From Sphagnum compactum (taxonomy: Eukaryota; Bryophyta; Sphagnopsida; Sphagnales): DNA of 64,000 nucleotides. The stretch spans positions 18,903,872-18,967,871 of the forward strand of contig OZ234497.1 in the NCBI GenBank assembly GCA_965153455.1, in the 5' to 3' direction. This document shows, one piece after another, positions 36,285-49,139 of this stretch (the stretch's first letter is position 1; every line of letters begins with the position of its first letter). The notes under the pieces are model-generated. The model ran no database searches and was not told the DNA's origin. It saw nothing but the letters and a program-made list of their open reading frames with translations. Made by a program: the position numbers and the translations under genes.

Positions 36285-36480
36285 AAAGCATGGATGAAGA
36301 TACAGGGCTTGCTGAGATGGACACAACTGAAGCAGCACCTGTGGCGAGGGACTGCACATATATCAACAAAATGGGAAGTTCATGATGAGGGGATACAGAA
36401 TCCCCATGTCAAATGGGCTGGAGAAACACAAGAAAAAGATTGGAACAGTAGTTCCTGGCAGCAGACGCTAAGGCCAAAGA
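36285..36480 (+). pseudogene. Exon-like fragment, unrecognised, frameshifted
   Basis: After an AG at about 36280, one frame reads QSMDEDTGLAEMDTTEAAP then VARDCTYINKMG. A neighbouring frame continues FMMRGYRIPMSNGLEKHKKK. Both look coding in composition. No family is recognised. Confidence 0.3.
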
Positions 36481-39400
36481 TGGCTATGATTTGATTGTTC
36501 ACTCTCAAGTGGATTAACAAAATGTCCTAGCCAGGTTCTCACAGAGCATGAAGATGACACTGGTGAAGGGGGATATGGTCGATAGAATCTTGACCAGTGG
36601 TCCAAGATTAAGAGCAACAATCTGGCCAGGACACTCATTTACAATTTCATGTGGAGTCATGAAATTGCATGTCCTGAGAGTCTGTTTGTGTGTGTTCCAT
36701 AAAGCATGTGAAGAATCATGTTTCCATGTCTCTTTGAAGATCTTTGATTAAGTCCCTTGGGGCTTGTTCGGAGAAGCACACTTGTTAAAATCGTGAAAGT
36801 TTCAAAGATTGCTGAGGGGAGAACAATGTGAAAAATCTGCTTTATCCATTCACATGGATCTATACTTGTTAACAAGATAGGGGTTATGTGATGAGCTGAA
36901 TGGTCTGTCACAATTTTGTTATGGATTTGATTTGTTGTACATTTACAACCCAAAGTAAGACCTTCAGCAGGATGTGCAAACTAGGATATTGTAAGAATCG
37001 AGGCCCTTTATACCAAGGTCTCCCAATAGCTGCGAGCTGCAGCCGTAAAGCCAATAGCCCTGGTGCAAAAGGGCAGAACATTGCCTTGTCCTCTCATGAA
37101 AAAAGAAAGACCAAAACCAGAACCCATTCACATAATAAATGAGGGGCTCCTGTCAAGCTTCAAAGAGCTCACCAAAAAAATGATAATAGTGAGAAGGAAT
37201 GAAAAGAGGAGGGGGTTGGGGTGAACCAGCCTATTGAAAAAAAATCAGGGGCAGCAGCCTGAATTTGTTGGGCAGAAGTTTTGACAGACCAGAAAAAACT
37301 TCCTGCATTATAATTCAACATGCCATATGTGCCATTATGGAATGTCAAATTGTCATTTTAATGTAATATGTCTCAATAAATATCACATATTAGAGATATC
37401 TGTAAAGTCACCCTGTCTTTGGGCCTCCTTTCACCCCCTACCCTCTTTTAGTGGTATCCGTAAAGTAAGGAAATTTTATTAAATCTCAATATGGAATGCT
37501 GAAACTCAGTACGAAATGCTGAATCTCAGCATTTAATGCAGAAGTTTCGAGAGAAATTAAAGTAGCTGTACAGGTAGGAGCAGTGAAAATCCATGTAGGC
37601 CTAGCAGCAGTGGAGGTGCTCAGGATAAAAAAAGGACGGTGAAACTCAAGAACCATCAAAATTGATGGTTTTCTAAGTTTCACCACCACCAATTACAGAT
37701 ATCTGTATTGTACATAATAATTACGCTTTCTTCTTTCAATTTCATGAGGTAGGTGGACGAGCGATCCTCCATAAGAGGACTTGACCAAATCTGTCTACAG
37801 GTCAGAGAACAAGTAGAATTCTTTATGTACTGGCAACTTGCAAGGACCTATAGTCTAAATATGGTGAACTCCACATTTTTTTCCTGGAAATGCGGCAAAT
37901 TTCGGGATGTTTTCCCAGAAAATTCTTTGCAGAAGTAGCAGGCACTTTTTCCTCCACTAAGTCACGAAAATTTGCCCAGAAAAAAACAATGATTATAATG
38001 GATAAAAGCACAAAGTTTACCTTATACATGTCATTAGCCACAAATTTGTGTAAGAAAAACCACATTGTCTTATTGTGTTTGGCAAAGGGATTCCATATGC
38101 TGGATCTACAAGTCTAGTGGGACGATGTAGTCAGAGTTTGAAATCACACATGGAAGTGACATGATGCTATAAAACGATGCCTAATGGGACAAATTTGATG
38201 ATGGAGTTTATTAGCTCAACATTAATGGAATCAAGTAGATGGATGATTCTGAACTTATGATATTTAAATAAATCATACAATTTCACTTTATATAAAGGAT
38301 GAAAATGACAAGTTGGGAAAAACTATGACACAAAACAAACTCTCCAAATGAAATTGATAAGATGAAAAATTGTAATAACCATATGATTCAGTTAACCATG
38401 GCAAAGCTTGGTAAATGGGGAAGTTTATGGTCCGGGTTAGGTCATTGAAGTCCACAACCTTGATTATCAAGGCGTGTTGTAGACTGCGTTGGATTCAATT
38501 TGGTGCTCCTATTTAATGTTTGCCAATTTTTTCCTCTTCTTTTCCTTTGTACGGTCTTCATCCTTTCTTCTTGGTTGCACCTTGTATTTTCTAACATTAC
38601 TCTGGCTGCATCATATTGAACTTCCAATTACACAACCACAAATGCAGGTGTCAACACAAATCCTTACTAATCAAAATGCAGTTCACCGTATAGAGATGAT
38701 TATTATTTATAATCTATGGATTTTGTGAGGATCAGATCCCTCCGAATCATTTTATGAGCTACCATGATCAATAGAGGGCATCATCAAGACATAGTTTTAA
38801 ACTAAGGATATTCTCATCTTGTCCCACTGGCTTGTTTCCTGAACACCCCACCACACAATCCCAGAAATTGAAGGTTTTGACAAGTGGTTGAATTGCCAAA
38901 CTATAACAACACATAACCCAAAAAGTTCACGAAACAATCTGCACTCAAAGCTCCCCCTATAGACAAGTATTCACCCCAATTCCCAGCCAAATTCCCAACA
39001 ACTCGCACATTCTCATAAAGATGGAGTTTCTCCCAGGCATATTTACTCCCAGAAATTTTGATGCAGACACTAACCAGCTCTGTAATCCCCTGTAATTTTC
39101 ATCACTTCCCTGATCTCATGTCGTCAAACTCAGCATAGCCAAAGACAAGAAAAATAGGAGACCCCAAAAACAAAATACCCAGTTTGGAGAATTCAGCTTC
39201 TCCGTGAACTGTCCACAAAACATCTGCAGCTTCTACTTCAACATCCTTGCTCTAAAAACTTCCCCCCACCAAGAAAGCGAAACAGGTACTTACGTTCCAG
39301 TTGTAAGCCATGCTTGCTTTTCTCCTCCACCATGTTTTCAGATGGTTTTAAATTGGACTTTGTTTGAATCTTTTGTAGAAAACTTGAAAACCAAAGGTTT

Positions 39401-40975
39401 GTGGATATGGAAACTAGGTTCAAAACCTGACAAAAGGTTACATGATTTAATAAAAAACTAGGAACTGAAATTAAAGGCCCCATCAGATTTATAAAAAAAA
39501 ACCAGATCCGGAAGCAAAGGTTATCTTCAAAAGTTGGAAGAAGAAAACACTGGTTGAGACTTGAGACACTGGACACCATCACAAGTTTCAAGCACTTCAT
39601 CACAAGCAATAGTAATGCTATAAGACATGTTGGTGTCTCACTTCCATCCTTACCACAATGGTTAAGGAAGCCAAAAACTGATGTGGCCTTAATATACTCA
39701 ACAATGATGACCTAGTGCACCCTGTTTAAAAGAAAGTGGACTTTGGCGAAAAGCTCCTACCTTTCCAAGTATTCAACCCTCTGAGTCATTTTGGAAGAAA
39801 ATGGAAGTTTGTTGCTCATGTCCTCTGGAAACCATTCATTCATACAAAAGGGAAGGAGGAGATGAAGATAGAAGGAAACATGTTGAATACTTTGATTTAG
39901 TCAAATTGTGACTGACAATTTGACTGAAAGTTTAATTTTTTTAAAAAAATCCTCATAAAAATTCCAAAGAAACTCCACATTAAGTACCTTCCAGTGTTGA
40001 TCTAACATATAAGCATGCATGTGGTATACAGTCTGGTTACCTATTCATTAGTATTGAGGGACCATATTAGGCTGGTATGACCTGAGGTAATACAAGTTTC
40101 ATACTAGTTTCAATACCAAGTATATCCTTGCCTCATGCCAACCAAAATTCAGTCTTGGACCCAATACGAAGCTCATGTGAAAGGATTAAAAAGGACCAAA
40201 TGCCAGGACCAGCTGATGAAAGTTCTAAATGACATTCACATCAAGGACAACAAAAATCAAAACAAAATCAAAACACAAGTTTAAATTCCTTTTACTACCA
40301 ACCTTGGGAAGGTTTTAATTCAGGCCCTATTTTTTATCAATGTATTTTTTTGTTTTGTTTCGGTTAAGTGTTGATCTCAACTTGAGCTCACTACTTTACA
40401 GGAAAAATGTTGCTATTGAACCTGAGTCCTCTTTATTTTTCGGAAATCTTTACTGCATGTGTAAAGTCCCGAAAATTTATGATCAATAGCCCCAGTTTTT
40501 GCCATTAGTTTTGAAATTTTCTTAAATGAGAAGATGTCAAAGAAGAAGGAAACCTTTGCTAAAATTAAAATAAAACAGAGAGAAGCTTCCTGGGACTCTC
40601 AATCCATGGCTTGGTGGTGATATAGGTAGTGTGATTCATATTAATTAGTTTGGGGGGGGGACAACCCTGACAATTTTTTTCTCTTGGTGATAGACCTCTC
40701 TGATTAGTTCATCACTGAAAACCAAAAACCCACTCTTGACACACTGACACAGTCCTAAGATAAAAATTGTCCACTAACTGGCTTGCCATTGATTTACATG
40801 AAAAAATTGAAACTTTTAAAATCTCCATGCAAACAAACAAGTTTTATTTACACTAAGCATGCAACTCTGTTGTTTCTACATAGCACAAAGAAAAAGAAAA
40901 GAACAAAGAAAAAAAATGACATGAAAGCAATGAATTCATGAAAAATGTTGATTAAACTAAAAAGCAAAAAAAAAA
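36481..40975. other. Intergenic, no gene seen
   Basis: No supported gene over about 4.5 kb. A frame at 36950-37140 (KTFSRMCKLGYCKNRGPLYQ) has coding-like text but no recognised family. A run of 9 G is at about 40652-40660 and A-runs are frequent. Confidence 0.4.
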
Positions 40976-41480
40976 AAACCCTCTAGTTTTATGTACATGT
41001 GACGAACCCTTGTAAGTGAAAAGAATTGAACTTTTTTGGGCTTTCACAACCGCTTTGAAAACTAAATCAAAACAAAGATTTATCTATAATGTTCTATCCA
41101 TGTGCCCGACCCATGCAAGTGAGAAGAATAAAACTCTTTTTAGAGCTCCATAACCACCTTGCCAACTAAACCAAAACAAAAGTATCTTCTTCCTAATGTT
41201 ACCTCAATGTGGCTCACCCATGTGAAGGAAAATAACAGAACTACTTTGGGACCTTGCAAACTAAACAAAAACAAAAGTATGCTTTCTCTCTAATGTTCTC
41301 TCAATGCTGCTCACTCGTGTGTAATAGAACTACTTTTAGACCTTCACAAGCACCTTGCAAATTAAACCAAATGCTTTCTCTCTAATGTTCTCTCAATGCT
41401 GCTCACTCGTGTGTACTAGAACTACTTTTAGACCTTCACAAGCACCTTGCAAATTAAACCAAAAGAAAAGTGTGTCATAA
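40976..41480. repeat. Degenerate tandem repeats, about 80-130-bp units
   Basis: Five imperfect units share AATGTTC-CTC-ATG-TG-TCA-C-TGTG, then GAACT-CTTTT-GACCTTCACAA-CACCTTGCAAA-TAAACCAAA. The last two units (about 41303-41390 and 41386-41470) are nearly identical, showing recent duplication. Earlier units have diverged. Confidence 0.85.
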
Positions 41481-41840
41481 CACAAAAAGCCACCCAGGAC
41501 ACAAAATAGAAAAGAAAACAACTCACAACCCCCACTTACCCAACATAGACAAGAGAAAACTCGCATCCCCTTTCCAAAAGAAAAAAAATCTTGGGCCTCT
41601 GAGGTGCATGCTGCATCTCCTCATTGGCTGAGCAAGATTTTGATTATTCTCTAAGGTGGGGTAGAAAGTGGTCCCATATGCTAGACTTAACGAGTTCTCA
41701 CAAGTTCCTGGCATGCGCAAGAATTGGAATTTGGGGGCTTTACATTCACGTCCTTGTTGTGGCAGTGGCTCAAACTTGTGAAACCTCTGCGTGGGTGTCT
41801 GTCGTATGCCACACACAAGAAAATTACGAACGTGAAAAAC

Positions 41841-41926
41841 GGCCAATGGCAACGGCAGCATGTTGACAGCTTCCTGATTACGCGGCCAATGGCAACGGCA
41901 GCATGTTGACAGATTCCTGATTACCG
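41841..41926. repeat. 43-bp exact-like tandem duplication with CCAAT
   Basis: GGCCAATGGCAACGGCAGCA starts at 41841 and again at 41884, each followed by TGTTGACAG-TTCCTGATTAC. The CCAAT word and higher GC content suggest promoter-like DNA, but no linked gene is certain. Confidence 0.9.
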
Positions 41927-42662
41927 TCCCACACGATAGTCGGTAACACTTGCACTGTTGCCCTTACTCGTTCACACCCGTTCAAGTCATCAGCAAGGGC
42001 AACAGTGCTGGTCTTAGCTCTTAGCAATACGCAAATTCTCCACAGTGCAACGAATGAACTATGGGAGCTTTGGTATACAATAAAGAGGTGGAAAGGAAGT
42101 GCAGCCATGCCAATCAAACTTCTTAGCATCCAGCTTGGGGAGCTGACGTTTCCATGTAAGTTTCAGATGTGTTCATGATTTTTGATAGGTTGGAGTCACA
42201 TGTGTAAGAAGTACTAGTAGATGGCCACATGACCAAGCCACACGAGAAGAAAGGGTTTCTTCATTCTCGAGCAATTATGCTTTCTGTTTGGAGAAGTCAC
42301 TGCAAGTAATCAAGCAATTTTTGGACAGATTTGAGAACATACTTCCGTTGCTTTCAGTCCTCGAATGGAGTATTTTGTATATTGAGTGGTAACTTTCTGT
42401 CTCTGTTGTGGAACGGTTGAATTGAAGAAGCAAGTATCGTCGTCACTACGCCTTTTCAACTGATCTGAAAACTATGTGACCTCTTAGGTTGGTCTAAGGT
42501 GCTTCCCAGAGATTTTCCTCCTTTTTGATGACTTGGTTGGGGTGCATATTCTAGAATTTCAATAGATGCATTTGGCAATGCGGATTTATCATTATTGCCA
42601 TCTGAAATTTTGTGTAGATGATGTCGAGGGGCAAGGTTAGTGATTCCCTTGCTATTGGAATA

Positions 42663-42803
42663 ATGGTCCTGCATCTGTATTGGAAATATGAGGCTGTTTG
42701 GAAATGTTCATGATGTACCCCCTGCTCAGCATACTTGCTGTTGGAATGGTCCTGCATCTGTATTGGAAATATGAGGTTGTTGGAATGTTCATGATATTGC
42801 CCT
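42663..42803. repeat. ~70-bp direct duplication
   Basis: TGGTCCTGCATCTGTATTGG followed by AAATATGAGG-TGTT-GGAA-TGTTCATGAT occurs at 42663 and again at about 42738, with small indels. Confidence 0.85.
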
Positions 42804-43785
42804 GTGCTGGGTGTGTCACAGGTTAAAACCACTTCTCACTGAAAATATTCTGTGTGCCCCATTACTGGGATTATAGTTCCACAAGTGCAGATGTCACAGG
42901 TATTTCAACTTGACATCATCAATGGATCTGGCAGCCATAGCAGGTCCCTAGCTTGAGAAACTTGATTTTTCTTCTCTTGGGGAACCAATTAAATGGTTTG
43001 CAGGTTTTAGAGCTGTGTAAAACCCCCTCAAATGAAATTTCTAATCCAAAACTATGCTTATCTCTTTCACAGGATGCAGGATATTCAATACAAATGTTGA
43101 TGTCTTCCTTTATTATTTGTTCCCACTATATTGTCTCCCTTATGACTTGGGATGTCTCTTTTGATGTAAAATCGTTGATTCTTTGGACGTGGAAATGCAC
43201 TGGCTTCCTTGCAGTGTGAAGTGTTGCTAAATTGTGTTGGTGCAGTGTTTAATTTGGGGCAGTCATCATGCAAGTACAACATGAAGCACCTTTGGATATG
43301 CAATGTGCAGACTGAGTTTGTGCACAGATTCTAGCAGCACCTTTTCAGTCATTGCCTGACTCATGAACTGGTAGGAATTTGAGTTGGAGCTGTGGTATAT
43401 TGCCTTTATTTTATTTGTTTGCTATTGATCTTTATGCAGTCACAATATGATTAAGAGATCAATAGCAGTGTGTGACCCCTTTTAACGGAATAAGATCTTT
43501 GAATCTTTTGAGTCACATGAGTGGATTAGGGTCCCAAAGATGTAGGAGGGATGTATACCAAAACTCTCCTGGGTTCATTGTAAAACTGTGTATTTAATTT
43601 GGATCTGTAAGGTGATTGTGCACCAAAGACCTTTTAGGTTCTCACCTATTGCGAAGAGTGTCATGTAATGCTGCCATTTACCCATCCATGCATACCTGGG
43701 CTTGCTTGGTGGTGTTGTATCACATATTTGCGATTTCCTTCTCCTTCTACATTGTATCTAGTGACATTCTGTATGTATGGTTGCA
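42804..43785. other. Intergenic or intronic, no gene seen
   Basis: No recognised gene. Moderate GC content and frequent GT/AG junction-like words suggest decayed gene DNA. Confidence 0.35.
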
Positions 43786-43788
43786 GTT

Positions 43789-44111
43789 CAATAATTTAGA
43801 AGCAGCTGAAGAGGTGCATGAAGCATTGCTGCAGGTCTTGAACCCAGCATGACCCCCATCACCAGTCACAAATTCAAATGAAGAGGGACCATCACCAAAG
43901 ATTGAAGCTGCAGTAGATGGTATTGAACCACTGTTAGATCCGGTAGGCTTCTCTTCCCTTTATTGTATTTTCTTCTTTGGGGATCTGTGCCATTTGGTAT
44001 TAGAGTTTTATGCAATGGAATTGTAGCTGTTATAGTTGGTGTACTATGATTTTTCTTTTATCTTGCAGGCAGCAATGGACTTTATTGAATTGGAGGCCCA
44101 GCTAACAGAGG
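43789..44111 (+). pseudogene. Two exon-like fragments of an unrecognised gene
   Basis: Fragment one follows TATGGTTGCAG and reads FNNLEAAEEVHEALLQVLN then, past an in-frame TGA at 43851-43853, PPSPVTNSNEEGPSPKIEAA and VDGIEPLLDP up to a GT donor at about 43942. Fragment two follows TCTTGCAG and reads AAMDFIELEAQLTE (about 44070-44111), ending at GT. Both have good splice sites and helical text, but I do not know the family. The gene has at least one break. Confidence 0.45.
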
Positions 44112-44833
44112 TTTCTTTTCTGCAACCTGACCTTTTTCAGCTTTCAGACTAACTGCACCTTTCAAGGGGTTGAATGTTGGACCAAGTGTGCTAGGGAACA
44201 CCTCAGACTGTGGTTATCTCTTGGTTAGTGACAAAAGAAAATGTTCTAATAAGGTAGCTGTGCCCCTTTCTTTATAGGGAGGGAAGTGCAGCTGTTTTTG
44301 CTATCATGCTGCTGTCAGATATGGAGGCCTTCCAGGCTCTTCATGTCAGAGTGTTATGTCTCTCCAGGAATTTGTTGGGATGAGATGTAGGGGCGGAGGG
44401 GTCTTTAGCAATTGTTGGAAGTTGTACCAGGTGTGGTAGTGCAATTACAAAATGCTTCATGCAACTTTAAGTTGCTTATAGTTAAGAGTGAGCCAGGGCC
44501 CTTACAATGGTCACCTGAAGGCTTTATTTCCTTGCCACTTATAATCAGCTGAAGCATGGGAAAACTACAGTGTCCACTTTAAACTACTGTGGAATTGTAT
44601 GCAAGGGAAGCAACATTATTATGGCACCCATTGCATGTGTCACCAGAGCAAGTCTTTACTGCTCTGAGCACTGAGCACTGAGTATATTCTAAAGCAATTT
44701 ATACCTTGTTTTATTGCTATAGGGTTCAATTGGTCAACTTTCTTTCTAGCAATTCTTAAGGCATTGAGCTTGCGAGGGATGGATGGCTAGATTTTGGCGA
44801 AATCTATATAACAATGACTAGTTATGTGCTTGT
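44112..44833. other. Upstream flank of kinase copy C
   Basis: No gene seen. The last ~100 bases (CTTAAGGCATTGAGCTTGC ... TGTATGCAG) match the flank just upstream of copy D at 49055-49145, so the C/D duplication included upstream DNA. Confidence 0.5.
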
Positions 44834-46371
44834 ATGCAGGAACCAAATGTGACAAAAGTGGTTCCATCTGTGTATCTGGAGCTTGCAACAAAATCCATGA
44901 TGCACATCCGAAGTTTGATTTCACCAGACAGTTCCAATTCAGTACCAATCAACCAGCTCCAATGTCAATACATATTTGACAAGCTTTGTGAGACTTTGAA
45001 TAGTGCAAAGGAATGCATTTGTGGTCCATCTTTGCAAGATGTTCCAATATCTGATCGTATTTTTCAGAACCTTGCACAAACAGCCATGGAGGTTGACAAA
45101 CTTGTTGGTTATTGTTGCGATGCCCAATGGATCCAAGCTGCCATAATTGTGGCAAATGCAAAAGAACATTTTGCATCATTGGCTTTTAAACTAAGGTTGT
45201 ACACGCAACTTTTGCAAAGCATTTTCAAAAAGAAAGCAACAAAGATGGTGACTAAACTTCAAAATCCGAAGTGGAGTGATGATATCGAGGATGCAGAATT
45301 TTCCATCATTGATCAGAAAGCGCAGGAGGATCGAAAACGGTTACTGTCAAGATTGACGCAAGTTGGGTCAAGTGAGTCAGAGAATCTAATCAAAAGATTA
45401 GATATCTTCTGTATTCGAGGTGCATTCTTGCAGCATAATGCAAGTTTTGTCCTTGATCCATGGAAAGTGGAATGGAAAAGTATTAAAAGATTTCGAAGGA
45501 GTCAAATAGGAAAGGGGAGCTGTGCAGTTGTGCATAAAGTGGTGTGGCTTGGAAAATATTTTGCGGATCTTTTCCTTTCCCTGAAAATGAAAATTTCCGA
45601 AAAGAAGTATCTTTTCTTGCAGGATTGTCTCACCCAAATATTTTGCCACTGTTCTGTTATGCCACTTGCAGTCGTTATTGTTCCCTTGTGATGGAACTGA
45701 TGGACGAGGATCTCGATTCATTGATGCGCAACAGATTGGGTCCCAAGACAAGTCTTGATCCCCCGTTTGAGCTTCTTGAAGCAATTGACATCATGTTACA
45801 AGTTGCAGAAGGAATGAAATACCTGCATCAAAACAAGGTGATGCATCGAGATCTGAAAGCAGGGAACATTCTTGTGAAGTGCGATGATGGGCATGTGTAT
45901 GCAAAAGTGGCTGATTTTGGGGTCTCCAAGACAATAGAATCACGTTGCACAGATTCAAACCAAACAACAGATGTGGGTACGACTAAATGGGTGGCACCAG
46001 AACTATTCAGTGAAGAATCTCATGATGCTGGTCCAAGTGTTTCAAGGGAGTCTGATTTATCCTTGAAGTATCCCTTCAAAGTTGACATCTACAGCTTCGG
46101 GATGGTGTGCTATCAGATCTTGACTGGATGCATCCCTTTCGTCAACTGCAACAACATGAGGGATCTTCGGAAGAGGATAAAGGATGGATTGCGGCCAGAT
46201 ATACCTGAACGATGTCCTGAACAGCTGTCCACATTGATTAAAAAGTGTTATCATCCCAACCCTGCTGAACGACCTTCATTTCGTAAAATCTGTGTGGAGT
46301 TGAGGCATCTTATGTGGTCACTCATGGTAGGTCCTACATTGTGGTCCTTGTTTGTTTTGGTATGGAATTAG
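44834..46371 (+). pseudogene. MLKL-like kinase copy C, one frameshift
   Basis: From ATG 44834 (MQEPNVTKVVPSVYLELA), or from a splice acceptor at 44839, the frame holds the DUF1221-like helices (CDAQWIQAAIIVANAKEHFASLAF) and the start of the kinase (QIGKGSCAVVHKVVWLGKYFAD). The frame slips near 45565-45580, exactly at the ATP-lysine strand. The second frame continues KEVSFLAGLSHPNILPLF, MELMDEDLDSL, HRDLKAGNIL, VADFGVSK, GTTKWVAPELF and the C-lobe to TAG 46369-46371. HRD and DFG are intact, so the ancestor was probably an active kinase. The break is a single indel and would be invisible at low read accuracy, so raw reads matter here. No hydrolase exons are visible upstream. Confidence 0.87.
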
Positions 46372-46636
46372 CTCATTTTTACAGATGCAATCTAGGTTAA
46401 TGATTCTAAAAACCTGAAGTAATGAGTGCTAGAGGAGGAGAAAACTATCTCTCGTTTAGACAACAGAGCAATACCCCATTGTGGACAAGTGATGATACAA
46501 TGTGACAAATGTGAATTGAAGGTTTTGGAACATTGATACACTTATGGAGAAGAACAATGTTAAAACTGGGCAAGGACCAGGTAGTATGTTTTCTTTCCAG
46601 ATGATTTTTGCTCATCATTTTTTCTTCATAATTTGT

Positions 46637-47530
46637 CAGCTCAAGAACTTGGAGCTGGGAGATAGCACTGCCAAGTGGAGCAATCTTCCAGGAGCTGAGC
46701 ACCTGGTATATATCCTCATCTCTGGCATGTCTCTGAATCTTTAAGATTGAATGTTTGCATCCAATCACTGATTATTTCCAGCCATTTGTTACCTGGGTAA
46801 ACTAAGGGGTAGAGTCAAAACCAGCTTCACTTTCCATCTTCTCTTGTCCTCAACATTATCATTTTCACACATGTAAAATGACAATGGTCTATGGTTTCCG
46901 GTTCATGTAGGTAGTGAAACAATTTCAAGAGCTGTTCTCCCAGCATAAGTACAAGGAAGCTGCAGATTTTGCAGCAGATTTGCCCCAAGGCATTCTCCGG
47001 ACACCAGAGACTGTTGCCAAATTCCAGAGCATTCCTGTGCAGCCAGGACAGACCTCACCTGTGGTCCAGTATTGTGGGACTCTTTTGAGAAAGGGGAAGT
47101 TAAATGTCTTTGAGTCTTTGGAGCTTTCCCGCTTGGTTGTGAATCAAAAGAAGAAGAACCTGCTGGAGCAGTGTTTGGCAGAAGACAAGCTGGAGTGCAG
47201 TGAGGAATTGGGAGACCTTGTCAAGACTCTTGACAATGACATGGCTTTAAAAATCTACAATAAGATGAGGGAAAATGCAAAAATGGTTGCAGCAGTTGCT
47301 GAAAATGGTCAGTTTGATAGAGACCTCATCTATTCAAAACAGGTTTGATACACTCCAGATTACCTTTTCCTGTTGCAGTCAATCCTAAGCTAAGACCCCC
47401 AGGGTGCAGTGCACTTTGCCCTCACAATGTTGCAGTTGGAACGTGGTCATCAGACTTGTTTCTCTGGCACAACATGATCAGGGAGCAACAGCTTTTCTTT
47501 TGGATGTGTTGAAGCCTTATTTCCTCTTAG
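46637..47530 (+). pseudogene. Clathrin heavy chain fragment, intron retained
   Basis: Exon one (46637-46705) reads QLKNLELGDSTAKWSNLPGA plus EHL, ending in a GT donor. Exon two starts at 46911 after TCATGTAG and reads [73 protein letters not shown]. This matches the proximal-leg region of clathrin heavy chain. TGA at 47346-47348 replaces a glycine before YTPDYLFLLQ. Further on come a TAA, DPQGAVHFALTMLQ, then DLFLWHNMIRE and, after another frame change, TAFLLDVLKP. Clathrin forms vesicle coats. Only about 200 of its roughly 1700 residues are present, so this is a copied fragment. The retained intron rules out an mRNA-derived copy. Confidence 0.9.
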
Positions 47531-48708
47531 GGGTTTTATTGGTCAAGTCAGTGTTAGCTTCTACACCTACATGCAATTTTCCTTGTTTCTCTTTCTGGTT
47601 TGATATCTCTCTTTCACTCAAAGGAGAACCATCTGCCGAATATGTTGCAGTGCCAATCTTTGCTGATCCGTAATTGTGGTTTGTCATGCAGGGTCAAGGG
47701 TCACTGCCCCATAGTGCAGTAGGGAGGGGCTCACCACTCATTTCTCCTTTGGTTGTTGATCTGGATCAAAGCCATCAGCAGGTTCCAGAGGATGTCTACA
47801 GGTTGGCTTTTCTACCTTTGTTCAAAGGGTGTTTCTTTCTTTCTTGATGCATAATGCAACTTTCAGATATCTTGAGTTGCTACTTTGAGCTTTCTTCCAC
47901 AGCATGTTTGTTGTATGAGTGGTTGGGGGTAGTCTTTGTGTCAAGTCCTTTTATTGCCCTCAAGCTCATGTTACACAGTAGAGACCTCTTTTAGTCAATT
48001 GTGTTGATTCAATGCTATATACAAGAATGCAGTCATATTTCTTGTCCGACACTGACAATTACTGAAATGTAGGAAGCTGATGCAACCATGACAAAAGATT
48101 TGCCTCCTTGGTCATGTGGAATCTCTCTGCACTTATTAGAGTGTAGTATGCATCTATGCCTCAACAGGTTGCATCTGTCCTGCCATACTGATTTAGCAAA
48201 TATGAGTTCGAAGAGCGTTCCTACACATGGATATGGTTCCTTCTGAGACAGTTGAGCTCTGGTTCTTGATTGCTAACCAATGTCATGACTGAGAAGCCCT
48301 TGCTTGTAGCATTGTCACAGAAACTCAGGACCCATATATTAGAATAAGTATTTCCAAAGTTGAGCTAATAAAGTCAGTGGGGAGTAATTCACTGCTATTG
48401 ATGATGAAGGTGATAGTCTGATTCTTTGTGACTGTCACCCTCAAGGTTACTATCAGACTCACTACAGTTGTGTTTGTTCTGGTTTGACTGGAACTGATGC
48501 AGCAGTTATCTTCAAAGTGTTTTTGTTCTCTGAATCTTGTGGATAGTCCTTGTGAGACAGTCAATTTTCTTGGAACAAGAACCCCTCAAATTACAGTGCA
48601 ACATGATTTGGCTGAGAAATTGATATTATTGGTAGGTTTTGTTTTGCTGCTGTATATGCTGCTGATGTATGTTGTGCTGATTGTGAATATAAGGTGTGAC
48701 GATGAATT
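47531..48708. other. Mostly unassigned DNA; one exon-like piece
   Basis: After CATGCAG at 47690, a frame reads GQGSLPHSAVGRGSPLISPL then VVDLDQSHQQVPEDVYR and ends at a GT (AGGTTGG, about 47802). It looks like an exon of an unknown gene. Nothing else is supported. Confidence 0.35.
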
Positions 48709-48860
48709 GGACATTTGCAGGAAATTTCATGAGTTCAATCTGCAGGGAATTGGCATCAAGGGGAAAAAGCTGGTTGAGGAGCAGGTCAATGAGCTCAAAT
48801 CATTTAGTGAGAGCCTCAAGGTACTTCCAACAGCAGCAGGCAAAAGTACTAACAGATAGC
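48709..48860 (+). pseudogene. Exon-like fragment, unrecognised
   Basis: After ATTTGCAG a frame reads KFHEFNLQGIGIKGKKLVEE then QVNELKSFSESLK and meets a GT (AAGGTACTTCC). It is charged and helical and looks coding. No family is recognised. It lies between the clathrin fragment and kinase copy D. Confidence 0.38.
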
Positions 48861-49139
48861 CTTGTACCAGCAAGTTCGAATGAAGAATGTCTAATTTTTT
48901 CTCATCATTGTTGTTGGATGCTATTGGGTTCATATGAGTGTATTGCCAAACAATTGTGGAAAATTAACAGAGACATAGTGGAAATTTGTGAACAATTCGA
49001 CAGTGGCCTAGTTCCTTCTAGAATCCTGCCTAAACTTGTTCTTGGTTGCAGCAAATCTTAAGGCATTGAGCTTGCCATGCAACTTGGATGTCTAGATTTT
49101 GGAGCAGATGTATATACTAACTACTAGTAATGTAATTGT

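Noticed and set aside
41523-42129. ORFs on both strands across the CCAAT duplication
   Set aside because: They owe their length to the duplication and higher GC content; no conserved motif.
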